From positions 992,001 through 1,056,000 of the forward strand of contig CANUEZ040000208.1 of the NCBI GenBank assembly GCA_948099385.1: 64,000 nucleotides of DNA. Reading direction: 5' to 3'. Of the stretch, positions 24,745-37,429 are shown piece after piece. How positions within the stretch are numbered: position 1 is the stretch's first letter; each line of letters starts with the position of its first letter. The position numbers and the translations under genes were made by a program. Below the pieces are notes generated by a model that was not told the DNA's origin, did not search any database, and was given only the letters and a program-made list of their open reading frames with translations. Source of the stretch: Fasciola hepatica. Lineage: Eukaryota; Platyhelminthes; Trematoda; Plagiorchiida; Fasciolidae.

Positions 24745-27281
24745 CCCAACGAACAACGAGTTTGCATTCGCAAGCGCTCATCTCATATTCATAGTCAGTA
24801 AGTAGTATGTGAACGTGTGTGTGGACGACATTTTCGAGGAAGCGCACGACCGGTTTGGCGGTTGTTGCCGCTCATCAGCTATGCGTACTCGGTACTCCTA
24901 TGCCCACTCGTCTTCTGACTTGTACACTCCGATGATCTTTTATGTTCAATAGGATCTAATTTGAATCGTCTCGATTGTGAATGGATATTGTTGATTGAAG
25001 AGGCGACAAATGAATGAGAATTGTCATTTCTCTTTGTTATTTGTGTCTGGGTCACTGCTGACACAACGACCAACGAGTTTGCATTTGCAAGCGCTCATCT
25101 CATATTCATAGTCAGTAAGTAGTATGTGAACGTGTGTGTGGACGACATTTTCGAGGAAGCGCACGACCGGTTTGGCGGTTGTTGCCGCTCATCAGCTATG
25201 CGTACTCGGTACTCCTATGCCCACTCGTCTTCTGACTTGTACACTCCGATGATCTTTTATGTTCAATAGGATCTAATTTGAATCGTCTCGATTGTGAACG
25301 GATACTGTTGATTGAAGAGGCGACAAATGAATGAGAATTGTCATTTCTCGTAGTTATTCGTGTCTGGGTCACTGCTAACCCAACGAACAACGAGTTTGCA
25401 TTCGCAAGCGCTCATCTCATATTCATAGTCAGTAAGTAGTATGTGAACGTGTGTGTGGACGACATTTTCCAGGAAGCACACGACCGGTTTGGCGGTTGTT
25501 GCCGCTCATCAGCTATGCGTACTCGGTACTCCTATGCCCACTCGTCTTCTGACTTGTACACTCCGATGATCTTTTATGTTCAATAGGATCTAATTTGAAT
25601 CGTCTCGATTGTGAATGGATACTGTTGATTGAAGAGGCGACAAATGAATGAGAATTGTCATTTCTCGTAGTTATTCGTGTCTGTGTCACTGCTAACCCAA
25701 CGAACAACGAGTTTGCATTTGCAGGCGCTCATCTCATATTCATAGTCAGTAAGTAGTATGTGAACGTGTGTGTGGACGACATTTTCGAGGAAGCACACGA
25801 CCGGTTTGGCGGTTGTTGCCGCTCATCAGCTATGCGTACTCGGTACTCCTATGCCCACTCGTCTTCTGACTTGTACACTCCGATGATCTTTTATGTTCAA
25901 TAGGATCTAATTTGAATCGTCTCGATTGTGAACGGATACTGTTGATTGAAGAGGCGACAAACGAATGAGAATTGTCATTTCTCGTAGTTATTCGTGTCTG
26001 TGTCACTGCTAACCCAACGAACAACGAGTTTGCATTTGCAAGCGCTCATCTCATATTCATAGTCAGTAAGTAGTATGTGAACGTGTGTGTGGACGACATT
26101 TTCGAGGAAGCACACGACCGGTTTGGCGGTTGTTGCCGCTCATCAGCTATGCGTACTCGGTACTCCTATGCCCACTCGTCTTCTGACTTGTACACTCCGA
26201 TGATCTTTTATGTTCAATAGGATCTAATTTGAATCGTCTCGATTGTGAACGGATACTGTTGATTGAAGAGGCGACAAATGAATGAGAATTGTCATTTCTC
26301 GTAGTTATTCGTGTCTGTGTCACTGCTAACCCAACGAACAACGAGTTTGCATTTGCAAGCGCTCATCTCATATTCATAGTCAGTAAGTAGTATGTGAACG
26401 TGTGTGTGGACGACATTTTCGAGGAAGCGCACGACCGGTTTGGCGGTTGTTGCCGCTCATCAGCTATGCGTACTCGGTACTCCTATGCCCACTCGTCTTC
26501 TGACTTGTACACTCCGATGATCTTCTATAATCATTAGGATCTAATTTGAATCGTCTCGATTGTGAATGGATACTGTTGATTGAAGAGGCGACAAATGAAT
26601 GAGAATTGTCATTTCTCGTAGTTATTCGTGTCTGTGTCACTGCTAACCCAACGAACAACGAGTTTGCATTTGCAAGCGCTCATCTCATATTCATAGTCAG
26701 TAAGTAGTATGTGAACGTGTGTGTGGACGACATTTTCGAGGAAGCACACGACCGGTTTGGCGGATGTTGCCGCTCATCAGCTATGCGTACTCGGTACTCC
26801 TATGCCCACTCGTCTTCTGACTTGTACACTCCGATGATCTTTTATGTTCAATAGGATCTAATTTGAATCGTCTCGATTGTGAATGGATGTTGTTGATTGA
26901 AGAGGCGACAAATGAATGAGAATTGTCATTTCTCGTAGTTATTCGTGTCTGTGTCACTGCTAACCCAACGAACAACGAGTTTGCATTTGCAAGCGCTCAT
27001 CTCATATTCATAGTCAGTAAGTAGTACGTGAACGTGTGTGTGGACGACATTTTCGAGGAGCAAACACGACCGGTTTGGCGGTTGTTGCCGCTCATCAGCT
27101 ATGCGTACTCGGTACTCCTATGCCCACTCGTCTTCTGACTTGTACACTCCGATGATCTTTTATGTTCAATAGGATCTAATTTGAATCGTCTCGATTGTGA
27201 ACGGATACTGTTGATTGAAGAGGCGACAAATGAATGAGAATTGTCATTTCTCGTAGTTATTCGTGTCTGGGTCACTGCTAA
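24745..27281 (+). repeat. 8-unit higher-order repeat IV, copy 1 (units 79-86)
   Basis: Private markers in order are CATTCG; TCTCTTTGTTATTTG (25031); CTGACACAACGACC; TTTTCCAGG (25465); GCAGGCGC (25721); AAACGAATG (25960); a CTATAATCATT unit (26523); GCGGATGTTGCC (26761); GGATGTTG (26885); GTACGTG with a 318 bp unit (27026 on). Every one recurs 2537 bp later. I saw no diagnostic difference until the last unit, so this is among the youngest duplications in the window. Confidence 0.93.
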
Positions 27282-29818
27282 CCCAACGAACAACGAGTTT
27301 GCATTCGCAAGCGCTCATCTCATATTCATAGTCAGTAAGTAGTATGTGAACGTGTGTGTGGACGACATTTTCGAGGAAGCGCACGACCGGTTTGGCGGTT
27401 GTTGCCGCTCATCAGCTATGCGTACTCGGTACTCCTATGCCCACTCGTCTTCTGACTTGTACACTCCGATGATCTTTTATGTTCAATAGGATCTAATTTG
27501 AATCGTCTCGATTGTGAATGGATATTGTTGATTGAAGAGGCGACAAATGAATGAGAATTGTCATTTCTCTTTGTTATTTGTGTCTGGGTCACTGCTGACA
27601 CAACGACCAACGAGTTTGCATTTGCAAGCGCTCATCTCATATTCATAGTCAGTAAGTAGTATGTGAACGTGTGTGTGGACGACATTTTCGAGGAAGCGCA
27701 CGACCGGTTTGGCGGTTGTTGCCGCTCATCAGCTATGCGTACTCGGTACTCCTATGCCCACTCGTCTTCTGACTTGTACACTCCGATGATCTTTTATGTT
27801 CAATAGGATCTAATTTGAATCGTCTCGATTGTGAACGGATACTGTTGATTGAAGAGGCGACAAATGAATGAGAATTGTCATTTCTCGTAGTTATTCGTGT
27901 CTGGGTCACTGCTAACCCAACGAACAACGAGTTTGCATTCGCAAGCGCTCATCTCATATTCATAGTCAGTAAGTAGTATGTGAACGTGTGTGTGGACGAC
28001 ATTTTCCAGGAAGCACACGACCGGTTTGGCGGTTGTTGCCGCTCATCAGCTATGCGTACTCGGTACTCCTATGCCCACTCGTCTTCTGACTTGTACACTC
28101 CGATGATCTTTTATGTTCAATAGGATCTAATTTGAATCGTCTCGATTGTGAATGGATACTGTTGATTGAAGAGGCGACAAATGAATGAGAATTGTCATTT
28201 CTCGTAGTTATTCGTGTCTGTGTCACTGCTAACCCAACGAACAACGAGTTTGCATTTGCAGGCGCTCATCTCATATTCATAGTCAGTAAGTAGTATGTGA
28301 ACGTGTGTGTGGACGACATTTTCGAGGAAGCACACGACCGGTTTGGCGGTTGTTGCCGCTCATCAGCTATGCGTACTCGGTACTCCTATGCCCACTCGTC
28401 TTCTGACTTGTACACTCCGATGATCTTTTATGTTCAATAGGATCTAATTTGAATCGTCTCGATTGTGAACGGATACTGTTGATTGAAGAGGCGACAAACG
28501 AATGAGAATTGTCATTTCTCGTAGTTATTCGTGTCTGTGTCACTGCTAACCCAACGAACAACGAGTTTGCATTTGCAAGCGCTCATCTCATATTCATAGT
28601 CAGTAAGTAGTATGTGAACGTGTGTGTGGACGACATTTTCGAGGAAGCACACGACCGGTTTGGCGGTTGTTGCCGCTCATCAGCTATGCGTACTCGGTAC
28701 TCCTATGCCCACTCGTCTTCTGACTTGTACACTCCGATGATCTTTTATGTTCAATAGGATCTAATTTGAATCGTCTCGATTGTGAACGGATACTGTTGAT
28801 TGAAGAGGCGACAAATGAATGAGAATTGTCATTTCTCGTAGTTATTCGTGTCTGTGTCACTGCTAACCCAACGAACAACGAGTTTGCATTTGCAAGCGCT
28901 CATCTCATATTCATAGTCAGTAAGTAGTATGTGAACGTGTGTGTGGACGACATTTTCGAGGAAGCGCACGACCGGTTTGGCGGTTGTTGCCGCTCATCAG
29001 CTATGCGTACTCGGTACTCCTATGCCCACTCGTCTTCTGACTTGTACACTCCGATGATCTTCTATAATCATTAGGATCTAATTTGAATCGTCTCGATTGT
29101 GAATGGATACTGTTGATTGAAGAGGCGACAAATGAATGAGAATTGTCATTTCTCGTAGTTATTCGTGTCTGTGTCACTGCTAACCCAACGAACAACGAGT
29201 TTGCATTTGCAAGCGCTCATCTCATATTCATAGTCAGTAAGTAGTATGTGAACGTGTGTGTGGACGACATTTTCGAGGAAGCACACGACCGGTTTGGCGG
29301 ATGTTGCCGCTCATCAGCTATGCGTACTCGGTACTCCTATGCCCACTCGTCTTCTGACTTGTACACTCCGATGATCTTTTATGTTCAATAGGATCTAATT
29401 TGAATCGTCTCGATTGTGAATGGATGTTGTTGATTGAAGAGGCGACAAATGAATGAGAATTGTCATTTCTCGTAGTTATTCGTGTCTGTGTCACTGCTAA
29501 CCCAACGAACAACGAGTTTGCATTTGCAAGCGCTCATCTCATATTCATAGTCAGTAAGTAGTACGTGAACGTGTGTGTGGACGACATTTTCGAGGAGCAA
29601 ACACGACCGGTTTGGCGGTTGTTGCCGCTCATCAGCTATGCGTACTCGGTACTCCTATGCCCACTCGTCTTCTGACTTGTACACTCCGATGATCTTTTAT
29701 GTTCAATAGGATCTAATTTGAATCGTCTCGATTGTGAATGGATACTGTTGATTGAAGAGGCGACAAATGAATGAGAATTGTCATTTCTCGTAGTTATTTG
29801 TGTCTGGGTCACTGCTAA
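27282..29818 (+). repeat. 8-unit higher-order repeat IV, copy 2 (units 87-94)
   Basis: It has the same ordered markers as copy 1 (TCTCTTTGTTATTTG at 27568, TTTTCCAGG at 28002, GCAGGCGC at 28258, GCGGATGTTGCC near 29298, GTACGTG near 29563). The final unit keeps GTACGTG and the 318 bp change but then has T238 and ATTTGTG where copy 1 has C238 and ATTCGTG, so the junction lies inside unit 94. The GCGGATG/GGATGTTG/GTACGTG trio appears once more at 31201-31467. Confidence 0.93.
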
Positions 29819-31086
29819 CCCAACGAACAACGAGTTTGCATTTGCAAGCGCTCATCTCATATTCATAGTCAGTAAGTAGTATGTGAACGTGTGTGTGGAC
29901 GACATTTTCGAGGAAACACACGACCGGTTTGGCGGTTGTTGCCGCTCATCAGCTATGCGTACTCGGTATTCCTATGCCCACTCGTCTTCTGACTTGTACA
30001 CTCCGATGATCTTTTATGTTCAATAGGATCTAATTTGAATCGTCTCGATTGTGAACGGATACTGTTGATTGAAGAGGCGACAAAAGAATGAGAATTGTCA
30101 TTTCTCGTAGTTATTCGTGTCTGGGTCACTGCTAACCAAACGAACAACGAGTTTGCATTTGCAAGCGCTCATCTCATATTCATAGTCAGTAAGTAGTATG
30201 TGAACGTGTGTGTGGACGACATTTTCGAGGAAGCGCACGGCCGGTTTGGCGGTTGTTGCCGCTCATCAGCTATGCGTACTCGGTACTCCTATGCCCACTC
30301 GTCTTCTGACTTGTACACTCCGATGATCTTTTATGTTCACTAGGATCTAATTTGAATCGTCTCGATTGTGAACGGATATTGTTGATTGAAGAGGCGACAA
30401 ATGAATGAGAATTGTCATTTCTCGTAGTTATTCGTGTCTGGGTCACTGGTAACACAACGAACAACGAGTTTGCATTTGCAAGCGCTCATCTCATATTCAT
30501 AGTCAGTAAGTAGTATGTGAACGTGTGTGTGGACGACATTTTCGAGGAAGCACACGACCGGTTTGGCGGTTGTTGCCGCTCATCAGCTATGCGTACTCGT
30601 TACTCCTATGCCCACTCGTCTTCTGACTTGTACACTCCGATGATCTTCTATAATGCCTAGGATCTAATTTGAATCGTCTCGATTGTGAATGGATATTGTT
30701 GATTGAAGAGGCGACAAATGAATGAGAATTGTCATTTCTCGTAGTTATTCGTGTCTGGGTCACTGCTAACCCAACGAACAACGAGTTTGCATTTGCAAGC
30801 GCTCATCTCATATTCATAGTCAGTAAGTAGTATGTGAACGTGTGTGTGGACGACATTTTCGAGGAAGCGCACGACCGGTTTGGCGGTTGTTGCTGCTCAT
30901 CAGCTATGCGTACTCGGTACTCCTATGCCCACTCGTCTTCTGACTTGTACACTCCGATGATCTTTTATGTTCATTAGGATCTAATTTGAATCGTCTCGAT
31001 TGTGAATGGATACTGTTGATTGAAGAGGCGACAAATGAATGAGAATTGTCATTTCTCGTAGTTATTCGTGTCTGTGTCACTGCTAA
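29184..31086 (+). repeat. 9-unit-period repeat V, copy 1 (units 93-98, overlaps repeat IV)
   Basis: It shares ordered markers with units 102-107, 2855 bp downstream: a GGATGTTG unit; GTACGTG in a 318 bp unit with ATTTGTG; a unit with GGTATTCC, AAAAGAATG and CTAACCAAACG; a unit ending CTGGTAACACAACG; a unit with TTGCTGCTC and TTATGTTCATT. Unit 97 (30453-30769) is private to this copy, with the rare CTATAATGCCT form and CTCGTTAC. Confidence 0.75.
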
Positions 31087-32038
31087 CCCAACGAACAACG
31101 AGTTTGCATTTGCAAGCGCTCATCTCATATTCATAGTCAGTAAGTAGTATGTGAACGTGTGTGTGGACGACATTTTCGAGGAAGCACACGACCGGTTTGG
31201 CGGATGTTGCCGCTCATCAGCTATGCGTACTCGGTACTCCTATGCCCACTCGTCTTCTGACTTGTACACTCCGATGATCTTTTATGTTCAATAGGATCTA
31301 ATTTGAATCGTCTCGATTGTGAATGGATGTTGTTGATTGAAGAGGCGACAAATGAATGAGAATTGTCATTTCTCGTAGTTATTCGTGTCTGTGTCACTGC
31401 TAACCCAACGAACAACGAGTTTGCATTTGCAAGCGCTCATCTCATATTCATAGTCAGTAAGTAGTACGTGAACGTGTGTGTGGACGACATTTTCGAGGAG
31501 CAAACACGACCGGTTTGGCGGTTGTTGCCGCTCATCAGCTATGCGTACTCGGTACTCCTATGCCCACTCGTCTTCTGACTTGTACACTCCGATGATCTTT
31601 TATGTTCAATAGGATCTAATTTGAATCGTCTCGATTGTGAATGGATACTGTTGATTGAAGAGGCGACAAATGAATGAGAATTGTCATTTCTCGTAGTTAT
31701 TCGTGTCTGGGTCACTGCTAACACAACGAACAACGAGTTTGCATTTGCAAGCACTCATCTCATATTCATAGTCAGTAAGTAGTATGTGAACGTGTGTGTG
31801 GACGACATTTTCGAGGAAGCGCACGACCGGTTTGGCGGTTGTTGCCGCTCATCAGCTATGCGTACTCGGTACTCCTATGCCCACTCGTCTTCTGACTTGT
31901 ACACTCCGATGATCTTTTATGTTCAATAGGATCTAATTTGAATCGTCTCGATTGTGAACGGATATTGTTGATTGAAGAGGCGACAAATGAATGAGAATTG
32001 TCATTTCTCGTAGTTATTCGTGTCTGGGTCACTGCTAA
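31087..32038 (+). repeat. Array segment, units 99-101
   Basis: Unit 99 repeats GCGGATGTTGCC and GGATGTTG of units 85 and 93. Unit 100 repeats GTACGTG in a 318 bp unit (starting 31404). Unit 101 starts CACAACG and has GCACTC for the usual GCGCTC at about 31751; on the minus strand that change lengthens the open frame to 71 codons from a GTG (31539-31754). Confidence 0.85.
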
Positions 32039-33942
32039 CCCAACGAACAACGAGTTTGCATTTGCAAGCGCTCATCTCATATTCATAGTCAGTAAGTAGT
32101 ATGTGAACGTGTGTGTGGACGACATTTTCGAGGAGCAAACACGACCGGTTTGGCGGTTGTTGCCGCTCATCAGCTATGCGTACTCGGTACTCCTATGCCC
32201 ACTCGTCTTCTGACTTGTACACTCCGATGATCTTTTATGTTCAATAGGATCTAATTTGAATCGTCTCGATTGTGAATGGATGTTGTTGATTGAAGAGGCG
32301 ACAAATGAATGAGAATTGTCATTTCTCGTAGTTATTCGTGTCTGTGTCACTGCTAACCCAACGAACAACGAGTTTGCATTTGCAAGCGCTCATCTCATAT
32401 TCATGGTCAGTAAGTAGTACGTGAACGTGTGTGTGGACGACATTTTCGAGGAGCAAACACGACCGGTTTGGCGGTTGTTGCCGCTCATCAGCTATGCGTA
32501 CTCGGTACTCCTATGCCCACTCGTCTTCTGACTTGTACACTCCGATGATCTTCTATAATCATTAGGATCTAATTTGAATCGTCTCGATTGTGAATGGATA
32601 CTGTTGATTGAAGAGGCGACAAATGAATGAGAATTGTCATTTCTCGTAGTTATTTGTGTCTGGGTCACTGCTAACCCAACGAACAACGAGTTTGCATTTG
32701 CAAGCGCTCATCTCATATTCATAGTCAGTAAGTAGTATGTGAACGTGTGTGTGGACGACATTTTCGAGGAAGCACACGACCGGTTTGGCGGTTGTTGCCG
32801 CTCATCAGCTATGCGTACTCGGTATTCCTATGCCCACTCGTCTTCTGACTTGTACACTCCGATGATCTTTTATGTTCAATAGGATCTAATTTGAATCGTC
32901 TCGATTGTGAACGGATACTGTTGATTGAAGAGGCGACAAAAGAATGAGAATTGTCATTTCTCGTAGTTATTCGTGTCTGGGTCACTGCTAACCAAACGAA
33001 CAACGAGTTTGCATTTGCAAGCGCTCATCTCATATTCATAGTCAGTAAGTAGTATGTGAACGTGTGTGTGGACGACATTTTCGAGGAAGCACACGACCGG
33101 TTTGGCGGTTGTTGCCGCTCATCAGCTATGCGTACTCGGTACTCCTATGCCCACTCGTCTTCTGACTTGTACACTCCGATGATCTTTTATGTTCAATAGG
33201 ATCTAATTTGAATCGTCTCGATTGTGAACGGATACTGTTGATTGAAGAGGCGACAAATGAATGAGAATTGTCATTTCTCGTAGTTATTCGTGTCTGGGTC
33301 ACTGGTAACACAACGAACAACGAGTTTGCATTTGCAAGCGCTCATCTCATATTCATAGTCAGTAAGTAGTATGTGAACGTGTGTGTGGACGACATTTTCG
33401 AGGAAGCACACGACCGGTTTGGCGGTTGTTGCCGCTCATCAGCTATGCGTACTCGGTACTCCTATGCCCACTCGTCTTCTGACTTGTACACTCCGATGAT
33501 CTTTTATGTTCAATAGGATCTAATTTGAATCGTCTCGATTGTGAATGGATATTGTTGATTGAAGAGGCGACAAATGAATGAGAATTGTCATTTCTCGTAG
33601 TTATTCGTGTCTGTGTCACTGCTAACCCAACGAACAACGAGTTTGCATTTGCAAGCGCTCATCTCATATTCATAGTCAGTAAGTAGTATGTGAACGTGTG
33701 TGTGGACGACATTTTCGAGGAAGCGCACGACCGGTTTGGCGGTTGTTGCTGCTCATCAGCTATGCGTACTCGGTACTCCTATGCCCACTCGTCTTCTGAC
33801 TTGTACACTCCGATGATCTTTTATGTTCATTAGGATCTAATTTGAATCGTCTCGATTGTGAATGGATACTGTTGATTGAAGAGGCGACAAATGAATGAGA
33901 ATTGTCATTTCTCGTAGTTATTCGTGTCTGTGTCACTGCTAA
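32039..33942 (+). repeat. 9-unit-period repeat V, copy 2 (units 102-107)
   Basis: It repeats GGATGTTG (32280), GTACGTG in the 318 bp unit starting 32357, GGTATTCC (32821), AAAAGAATG (32938), CTAACCAAACG, CTGGTAACACAACG (33302) and TTGCTGCTC with TTATGTTCATT. It contains the last two 318 bp units in the window. Unit 103 has CTATAATCATT where its partner unit 94 has the common form, and unit 106 lacks the rare markers of unit 97. Confidence 0.75.
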
Positions 33943-35210
33943 CCCAACGAACAACGAGTTTGCATTTGCAAGCGCTCATCTCATATTCATAGTCAGTAAG
34001 TAGTATGTGAACGTGTGTGTGGACGACATTTTCGAGGAAGCACACGACCGGTTTGGCGGTTGTTGCCGCTCATCAGCTATGCGTACTCGGTACTCCTATG
34101 CCCACTCGTCTTCTGACTTGTACACTCCGATGATCTTTTATGTTCAATAGGATCTAATTTGAATCGTCTCGATTGTGAATGGATACTGTTGATTGAAGAG
34201 GCGACAAATGAATGAGAATTGTCATTTCTCGTAGTTATTCGTGTCTGGGTCACTGCTAACACAACGAACAACGAGTTTGCATTTGCAAGCGCTCATCTCA
34301 TATTCATAGTCAGTAAGTAGTATGTGAACGTGTGTGTGGACGACATTTTCGAGGAAGCGCACGACCGGTTTGGCGGTTGTTGCCGCTCATCAGCTATGCG
34401 TACTCGGTACTCCTATGCCCACTCGTCTTCTGACTTGTACACTCCGATGATCTTTTATGTTCAATAGGATCTAATTTGAATCGTCTCGATTGTGAACGGA
34501 TACTGTTGATTGAAGAGGCGACAAATGAATGAGAATTGTCATTTCTCGTAGTTATTCGTGTCTGGGTCACTGCTAACCCAACGAACAACGAGTTTGCATT
34601 TGCAAGCGCTCATCTCATATTCATAGTCAGTAAGTAGTATGTGAACGTGTGTGTGGACGACATTTTCGAGGAAGCACACGACCGGTTTGGCGGTTGTTGC
34701 CGCTCATCAGCTATGCGTACTCGGTACTCCTATGCCCACTCGTCTTCTGACTTGTACACTCCGATGATCTTTTATGTTCAATAGGATCTAATTTGAATCG
34801 TCTCGATTGTGAATGGATACTGTTGATTGAAGAGGCGACAAATGAATGAGAATTGTCATTTCTCGTAGTTATTCGTGTCTGTGTCACTGCTAACCCAACG
34901 AACAACGAGTTTGCATTTGCAAGCGCTCATCTCATATTCATAGTCAGTAAGTAGTATGTGAACGTGTGTGTGGACGACATTTTCGAGGAAGCGCACGACC
35001 GGTTTGGCGGTTGTTGCTGCTCATCAGCTATGCGTACTCGGTACTCCTATGCCCACTCGTCTTCTGACTTGTACACTCCGATGATCTTTTGTGTTCAATA
35101 GGATCTAATTTGAATCGTCTCGATTGTGAATGGATACTGTTGATTGAAGAGGCGACAAATGAATGAGAATTGTCATTTCTCGTAGTTATTCGTGTCTGTG
35201 TCACTGCTAA
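33943..35210 (+). repeat. Array segment, units 108-111
   Basis: Four 317 bp units. Unit 108 is followed by CACAACG and unit 111 has TTGCTGCTC and TTGTGTTC (35090). The same roles, a CACAACG junction and a TTGCTGCTC unit, recur with a 4-unit period in the next segment, so this may be an older copy of repeat VI. Confidence 0.85.
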
Positions 35211-36478
35211 CCCAACGAACAACGAGTTTGCATTTGCAAGCGCTCATCTCATATTCATAGTCAGTAAGTAGTATGTGAACGTGTGTGTGGACGACATTTT
35301 CGAGGAAGCGCACGACCGGTTTGGCGGTTGTTGCCGCTCATCAGCTATGCGTACTCGGTACTCCTATTCCCACTCGTCTTCTGACTTGTACACTCCGATG
35401 ATCTTTTATGTTCAATAGGATCTAATTTGAATCGTCTCGATTGTGAATGGATACTGTTGATTGAAGAGGCGACAAATGAATGAGAATTGTCATATCTCGT
35501 AGTTATTCGTGTCTGGGTCACTGCTAACACAACGAACAACGAGTTTGCATTTGCAAGCGCTCATCTCATATTCATAGTCAGTAAGTAGTATGTGAACGTG
35601 TGTGTGGACGACATTTTCGAGGAAGCACACGACCGGTTTGGCGGTTGTTGCCGCTCATCAGCTATGCGTACTCGGTACTCCTATGCCCACTCGTCTTCTG
35701 ACTTGTACACTCCGATGATCTTTTATGTTCAATAGGATCTAATTTGAATCGTCTCGATTGTGAATGGATATTGTTGATTGAAGAGGCGACAAATGAATGA
35801 GAATTGTCATTTCTCGTAGTTATTCGTGTCTCGGTCACTGCTAACCCAACGAACAACGAGTTTGCATTTGCAAGCGCTCATCTCATATTCATAGTCGGTA
35901 AGTAGTATGTGAACGTGTGTGTGGACGACATTTTCGAGGAAGCGCACGACCGGTTTGGCGGTTGTTGCTGCTCATCAGCTATGCGTACTCGGTACTCCTA
36001 TGCCCACTCGTCTTCTGACTTGTACACTCCGATGATCTTCTATGTTCACTAGGATCTAATTTGAATCGTCTCGATTGTGAATGGATACTGTTGATTGAAG
36101 AGGCGACAAATGAATGAGAATTGTCATTTCTCGTAGTTATTCGTGTCTGTGTCACTGCTAACCCAACGAACAACGAGTTTGCATTTGCAAGCGCTCATCT
36201 CATATTCATAGTCAGTAAGTAGTATGTGAACGTGTGTGTGGACGACATTTTCGAGGAAGCGCACGACCGGTTTGGCGGTTGTTGCTGCTCATCAGCTATG
36301 CGTACTCGGTACTCCTATGCCCACTCGTCTTCTGACTTGTACACTCCGATGATCTTTTATGTTCAATAGGATCTAATTTGAATCGTCTCGATTGTGAATG
36401 GATACTGTTGATTGAAGAGGCGACAAATGAATGAGAATTGTCATTTCTCGTAGTTATTCGTGTCTGTGTCACTGCTAA
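35211..36478 (+). repeat. 4-unit higher-order repeat VI, copy 1 (units 112-115)
   Basis: Markers are CCTATTCCC (35366), CATATCTCG, a CACAACG junction, a C244T unit, then a unit with TCGGTAAG, TTGCTGCTC and the rare CTATGTTCACT form, then another TTGCTGCTC unit. The first three units recur 1268 bp downstream. Unit 113 has CTCGGTCAC (35831), not shared by its partner. Confidence 0.8.
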
Positions 36479-37429
36479 CCCAACGAACAACGAGTTTGCA
36501 TTTGCAAGCGCTCATCTCATATTCATAGTCAGTAAGTAGTATGTGAACGTGTGTGTGGACGACATTTTCGAGGAAGCGCACGACCGGTTTGGCGGTTGTT
36601 GCCGCTCATCAGCTATGCGTACTCGGTACTCCTATTCCCACTCGTCTTCTGACTTGTACACTCCGATGATCTTTTATGTTCAATAGGATCTAATTTGAAT
36701 CGTCTCGATTGTGAATGGATACTGTTGATTGAAGAGGCGACAAATGAATGAGAATTGTCATTTCTCGTAGTTATTCGTGTCTGGGTCACTGCTAACACAA
36801 CGAACAACGAGTTTGCATTTGCAAGCGCTCATCTCATATTCATAGTCAGTAAGTAGTATGTGAACGTGTGTGTGGACGACATTTTCGAGGAAGCACACGA
36901 CCGGTTTGGCGGTTGTTGCCGCTCATCAGCTATGCGTACTCGGTACTCCTATGCCCACTCGTCTTCTGACTTGTACACTCCGATGATCTTTTATGTTCAA
37001 TAGGATCTAATTTGAATCGTCTCGATTGTGAATGGATATTGTTGATTGAAGAGGCGACAAATGAATGAGAATTGTCATTTCTCGTAGTTATTCGTGTCTG
37101 TGTCACTGCTAACCCAACGAACAACGAGTTTGCATTTGCAAGCGCTCATCTCATATTCATAGTCGGTAAGTAGTATGTGAACGTGTGTGTGGACGACATT
37201 TTCGAGGAAGCGCACGACCGGTTTGGCGGTTGTTGCTGCTCATCAGCTATGCGTACTCGGTACTCCTATGCCCACTCGTCTTCTGACTTGTACACTCCGA
37301 TGATCTTCTATGTTCACTAGGATCTAATTTGAATCGTCTCGATTGTGAATGGATACTGTTGATTGAAGAGGCGACAAATGAATGAGAATTGTCATTTCTC
37401 GTAGTTATTCGTGTCTGTGTCACTGCTAA
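36479..37429 (+). repeat. 4-unit higher-order repeat VI, copy 2, three matching units (116-118)
   Basis: CCTATTCCC (36634), the CACAACG junction, the C244T unit, and TCGGTAAG with TTGCTGCTC and CTATGTTCACT (37163-37318) repeat copy 1 exactly in order. The fourth position does not match: unit 119 is of another type. Confidence 0.8.

Larger units (their letters stand above)
6024..32674 (+). repeat. Domain containing the 318 bp monomer variant
   Basis: All 23 units of 318 bp lie here, starting at 6024, 6342, 6660, 7295, 9198, 9833, 11419, 12688, 13957, 14909, 15861, 16496, 17448, 18083, 19035, 19987, 21256, 23476, 26964, 29501, 31404, 32039 and 32357. Each has GAGGAGCAAACACGAC in place of GAGGAAGCACACGAC near unit position 94-108, a net gain of one base. 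The same exact change in all 23 implies a single origin followed by spread through duplication or conversion. None occurs in 1-6023 or in the 31.3 kb after 32674. Confidence 0.95.

Noticed and set aside
31539..31754. 71-codon version of the minus-strand frame
   Set aside because: A single GCGCTC to GCACTC change creates an upstream GTG; there is no sign of selection.
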